A stretch of DNA of 64,000 nucleotides from CAXXHQ01 sp963665265 (GTDB lineage Bacteria; Planctomycetota; Planctomycetia; Pirellulales; Thermoguttaceae): positions 2,790,001 through 2,854,000 of the forward strand of contig OY762224.2 in the NCBI GenBank assembly GCA_963665265.2. The letters are read 5' to 3'. Positions 61,712-64,000 of this stretch are shown here, in pieces. A model generated the notes under the pieces. The model saw only the letters and a program-made list of their open reading frames with translations. It ran no database searches and was not told where the DNA came from. How positions within the stretch are numbered: position 1 is the stretch's first letter; each line of letters begins with the position of its first letter. The translations under genes and the position numbers were made by a program.

Positions 61712-62419
61712 ATGTCAAATGATTGCGACGCTCGTTTCGTCGCGCTATTGCGCGGCTTCGATTTGAAAAAGCTTGATCGACATCCCTGCGCGGTTTACGG
61801 CATTTGGCCCGACTTCACCTTGGCCTACGTCAATCAAGCATGGCATGATTTCGCGACGAAAAACGGAGCTGACAAATCATTCGACTCGCGGTGGGGACTC
61901 GGCTGCAATGTTCTTGAAGCGATCAGCGGGCCTCTGCAAACGTTCTATACGCAAGAATTTTACGCATGCCTTCTCTCCGAAGAGATTTTAGAGCGGCGTT
62001 ACGAATGTTCGGGACCGAACTTGCGCCGCATCATGAACATGAAAGCGTATCCGCTGGCTAACGGCGGAGGCCTGCTGGTCGTCAATTCCCTGGAGCAAGA
62101 GCAACCTCATGACGAGTTGCTTCGTCCCTCGCATTCGTCGGACTTCTCGCTCTACGAAGATTCGAATCTCTTCATTCATCAGTGCGGGGAATGTCGCCGC
62201 GTGCAGCGTTCGGCCGAAAACCGTCGTTGGGATTGGGCTCCGGACTGGGTTCGCCGTCCGCCGACGAACGCGGTGCAGTGCCTTTGCCCCGTTTGTTTTG
62301 AATGTTATTATCCGTCGAGCGGGGACGAATTCTCGCCGTCGCGATTAACGGGAGCCATGATCGGCAGCCAGCGATATGACGCTATTCCCTTCGATTTAGA
62401 ATCGCCCTACGCGCAATAA
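61712..62419 (+). CDS. PAS-like sensor domain with a C-terminal CxxC/CPxC zinc-type motif
   Basis: A 235-residue protein. Residues about 20-125 resemble a PAS domain: HPCAVYGIWPDFTLAYVNQAW, GCNVLEAISGPLQTFYT, RYECSGPNLRRIMNMKAYPL. From 156 the chain has QCGECRRVQR, then a W-rich spacer and CLCPVCFECYYPS; cysteines 158, 161, 192 and 195 match a small motif found at the C-terminus of many PAS/GAF sensors (C-x2-C-K/R-K/R-I ... CPxC). It has no kinase or output domain. It may bind a ligand or flavin and signal to a partner. Cytoplasmic. The adjacent genes give no clue. Confidence 0.7.
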   Translation: MSNDCDARFVALLRGFDLKKLDRHPCAVYGIWPDFTLAYVNQAWHDFATKNGADKSFDSRWGLGCNVLEAISGPLQTFYTQEFYACLLSEEILERRYECSGPNLRRIMNMKAYPLANGGGLLVVNSLEQEQPHDELLRPSHSSDFSLYEDSNLFIHQCGECRRVQRSAENRRWDWAPDWVRRPPTNAVQCLCPVCFECYYPSSGDEFSPSRLTGAMIGSQRYDAIPFDLESPYAQ

Positions 62420-62480
62420 AACGACGACGCTTCCCGGTATTGAGAAACGTCGTCATGATAATTCTTACCGGACCTCTTGC

Positions 62481-63905
62481 CTAGCTCCGCAAGTATTTGT
62501 CTACCGCCGAAGCGACCAACCGGCCTTGATTGATGGCGTGGACGACCAACGATGCGCCGCGAACCGTATCGCCGGCGGCGAAGACCTTGGGAACGGTCGT
62601 CGTCCAGTTATTGACGACGACGTTGCCGCGGTTGTCGAGTTGAACGCCGAGGCCTTCGACGAGTCCCTTGTGGACGACATGGACGAAACCCATGGCGATG
62701 AGAACCAAGTCGGCTTCGTAGGTGAAGTCGGTTCCCGCTCGCTCTTGCATTTGCCAGCCCTTGGGACCTTGGACCCAATCGACCTCGCAACCTTGGATGT
62801 GGGTGATTTGCCCGTCCTTGCCAGCGAACGCCTTGGTTAGGACGCTCCATTGGCGTTGGCAGCCTTCCTCATGCGACGACGAGGTGCGCATGATCTTCGG
62901 CCAGAAAGGCCACGGCGTTTCGGAATTCTTTCCCTCCGGCGGCTTCGGCAAAATCTCGAGTTGGCGAACGGAGGCTGCGCCATGACGAATCGAGGTGCCC
63001 ACGCAGTCGCTGCCGGTGTCGCCGCCGCCGATCACAAAGACGTGCTTGCCTTTAGCCGTTAGGGCCGCGGAAGCTCCGTTCAGCGCGGCGTCGCCCGCCA
63101 CGCGGCGGTTTTGCGTCGAGAGGAACTCCATGGCGAAGTGAACGCCCTTCAGGTCCGAGCCGGCAACTTGCAACGGTCGCGGCTGACCGGCGCCCATCGT
63201 CAGGACGATCGCGTCGAATTTCTTGAGCAACTCGTCGCCTTTAATATCGACGCCGACGTTGACGCCCGGCTCGCATTGCAGCCCTTCGGAAACCATTTGC
63301 TCCAAACGTCGATCAATGACGTGCTTGTCGAGTTTGAAGTCGGGAATGCCATAACGCAACAAGCCGCCCAGTCGGTCGTCTTTTTCAAAGAGGACGACGG
63401 AATGGCCGGCGCGGGTCAGTTGCTGCGCGGCGGCCAAACCGGCGGGGCCGGAGCCGATCACCGCGACATGCTTCCCGGTTCGCGTCTTAGGACGCAGCGG
63501 AACGATCCAGCCTTCCTTGAAAGCCCGTTCCACGATTTGCAATTCAATTTGCTTGATGTTGACGGCTTTGTCGTTGTAGGCCAACGTGCAAGCCGCTTCG
63601 CACGGCGCCGGGCAAACCCGACCGGTGAACTCGGGAAAATTGTTCGTCGAGTGCAAATTGTCCGACGCCTCTCGCCAACGTTCCCGGTAAACCAAATCGT
63701 TGAACTCGGGAATGCGGTTTTGCACAGGGCAACCGGCCGCATGGCAAAACGGAATCCCGCAGTCCATGCATCGGGCGGCCTGCTCGTTCAATACTTTCGC
63801 CGCAAGAAGACGGTCGATCTCGTACCAGTCTTTGATCCGTTCGGCGATCGGGCGATGCTCGATATCGGCTCGGGCGAAATTCATAAATCCAGTGGGGTTA
63901 CCCAT
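62481..63905 (-). CDS. gltD: Glutamate synthase small subunit
   Basis: A 474-residue protein preceded by GGAGGAGA. The iron-sulfur domain shows CMDCGIPFCHAAGCPVQNRIPE and, later, CPAPCEAACTL (about residues 46-110), given here as separate motifs. FAD-binding GSGPAGLAAAQQL, NADPH-binding VIGGGDTGSDCVGTSIRHGA and PKVFAAGDTVRGASLVVHAI follow. The opening MGNPTGFMNFARADIEHRP is typical of true GltD, which passes electrons from NADPH to the large subunit GltB for glutamate formation from glutamine and 2-oxoglutarate. GltB should lie immediately upstream, beyond the right edge. Confidence 0.94.
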   Translation of the reverse strand: MGNPTGFMNFARADIEHRPIAERIKDWYEIDRLLAAKVLNEQAARCMDCGIPFCHAAGCPVQNRIPEFNDLVYRERWREASDNLHSTNNFPEFTGRVCPAPCEAACTLAYNDKAVNIKQIELQIVERAFKEGWIVPLRPKTRTGKHVAVIGSGPAGLAAAQQLTRAGHSVVLFEKDDRLGGLLRYGIPDFKLDKHVIDRRLEQMVSEGLQCEPGVNVGVDIKGDELLKKFDAIVLTMGAGQPRPLQVAGSDLKGVHFAMEFLSTQNRRVAGDAALNGASAALTAKGKHVFVIGGGDTGSDCVGTSIRHGAASVRQLEILPKPPEGKNSETPWPFWPKIMRTSSSHEEGCQRQWSVLTKAFAGKDGQITHIQGCEVDWVQGPKGWQMQERAGTDFTYEADLVLIAMGFVHVVHKGLVEGLGVQLDNRGNVVVNNWTTTVPKVFAAGDTVRGASLVVHAINQGRLVASAVDKYLRS

Positions 63906-63932
63906 TGAAATCTCCTCCGCGACGACCGCGGC

Positions 63933-63998
63933 TTAACTCTCGTTTATGTATTCTTTTGACGGAGGACGCCGATCGTTCGGCGCTCGACTCCGTCGTTT
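63933..63998 (-). other. Possible 3' end of gltB (partial, uncertain)
   Basis: A minus-strand frame open from the window edge for 21 codons ends in TAA at 63933-63935, 27 bases before gltD. Gene order would suit gltB. The tail is basic (RRSRAPNDRRPPSKEY) and not distinctive, so it may equally be non-coding. Confidence 0.25.
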
Positions 63999-64000
63999 CT

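Noticed and set aside
1..64000. tRNA, rRNA, CRISPR, insertion sequence or prophage
   Set aside because: I scanned the intergenic sequences for T-arm-like GGTTCRA motifs, regular spaced repeats, transposase signatures and terminal inverted repeats and found none convincing.

Overview
The window looks like a chromosome segment of a free-standing Planctomycetota bacterium, most likely from the Pirellulales side of the phylum. The evidence is the gene repertoire: secreted proteins with PEP-CTERM sorting tails and autotransporter-type beta-strand repeats, a secreted DUF1080 protein, large GT-C membrane proteins with TPR tails, several conserved membrane proteins typical of planctomycetes, a bifunctional RibBA and an NfnAB-like pair. 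Base composition by eye is moderately GC-rich with many GAA/CGC/GCG-type codons. No phage, insertion sequence, CRISPR array, tRNA or rRNA gene is visible. It reads as core and niche genome rather than a mobile island.

Layout. 1-6.1 kb: the 3' end of ftsH, a cluster of hairpin repeats, cinA, a DMT permease, a CYTH-domain protein and a TonB-dependent outer-membrane receptor. 6.1-17.2 kb (minus strand): a thioredoxin-like lipoprotein without the redox cysteines, a GT-C/TPR membrane protein, the CCA-adding enzyme, and the addB-addA pair for double-strand-break processing, with a 4-base overlap between the two add genes. 17.3-25.1 kb: two tandem giant genes, each a secreted papain-like protease fused to autotransporter-type repeats, a PA14-like module and a PEP-CTERM anchor. 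They share a conserved 5' leader, and the first ends in a clear intrinsic terminator. This is the most striking locus.

25.5-34 kb: a planctomycete membrane protein, an AI-2E-type permease, a DUF1080 protein, a parvulin, and a plus-strand run of membrane glycan genes (LPG-synthase-like membrane protein, polyprenyl-phosphate-type GT2, GT-C-like protein, secreted propeller-like protein). 34-42 kb: a cytidylate-kinase-like protein with a duplicated translation start region, hisE, miaA, a 684-base non-coding gap with structured segments, a GT-C enzyme, a GT2 enzyme, rplM-rpsI, a SpoU methyltransferase and a small membrane protein. 42-50.5 kb: the nfnA-nfnB-like pair, purA, an ABC-2 permease coupled to a TPR-like membrane protein, and a transglutaminase-like/TPR protein.

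50.7-56.5 kb: ribBA, then a three-gene signalling module read leftward (HDOD protein, cytoplasmic hybrid histidine kinase with REC and Hpt domains, REC-HD-GYP response regulator). 56.5-64 kb: a candidate structured RNA ahead of 5-formyltetrahydrofolate cyclo-ligase, an aldo/keto reductase, a secreted GH2 beta-galactosidase, a PAS/zinc-motif protein and gltD at the right edge.

The genes suggest a glycan-degrading, surface-elaborate bacterium: the GH2 and DUF1080 proteins attack sugars, TonB uptake and AI-2E/DMT permeases handle transport, the GT2/GT-C genes build surface glycans, and exosortase-type anchors (the exosortase is outside the window) would attach the proteases. All functions are inferred from reading the sequence; no database search was run.
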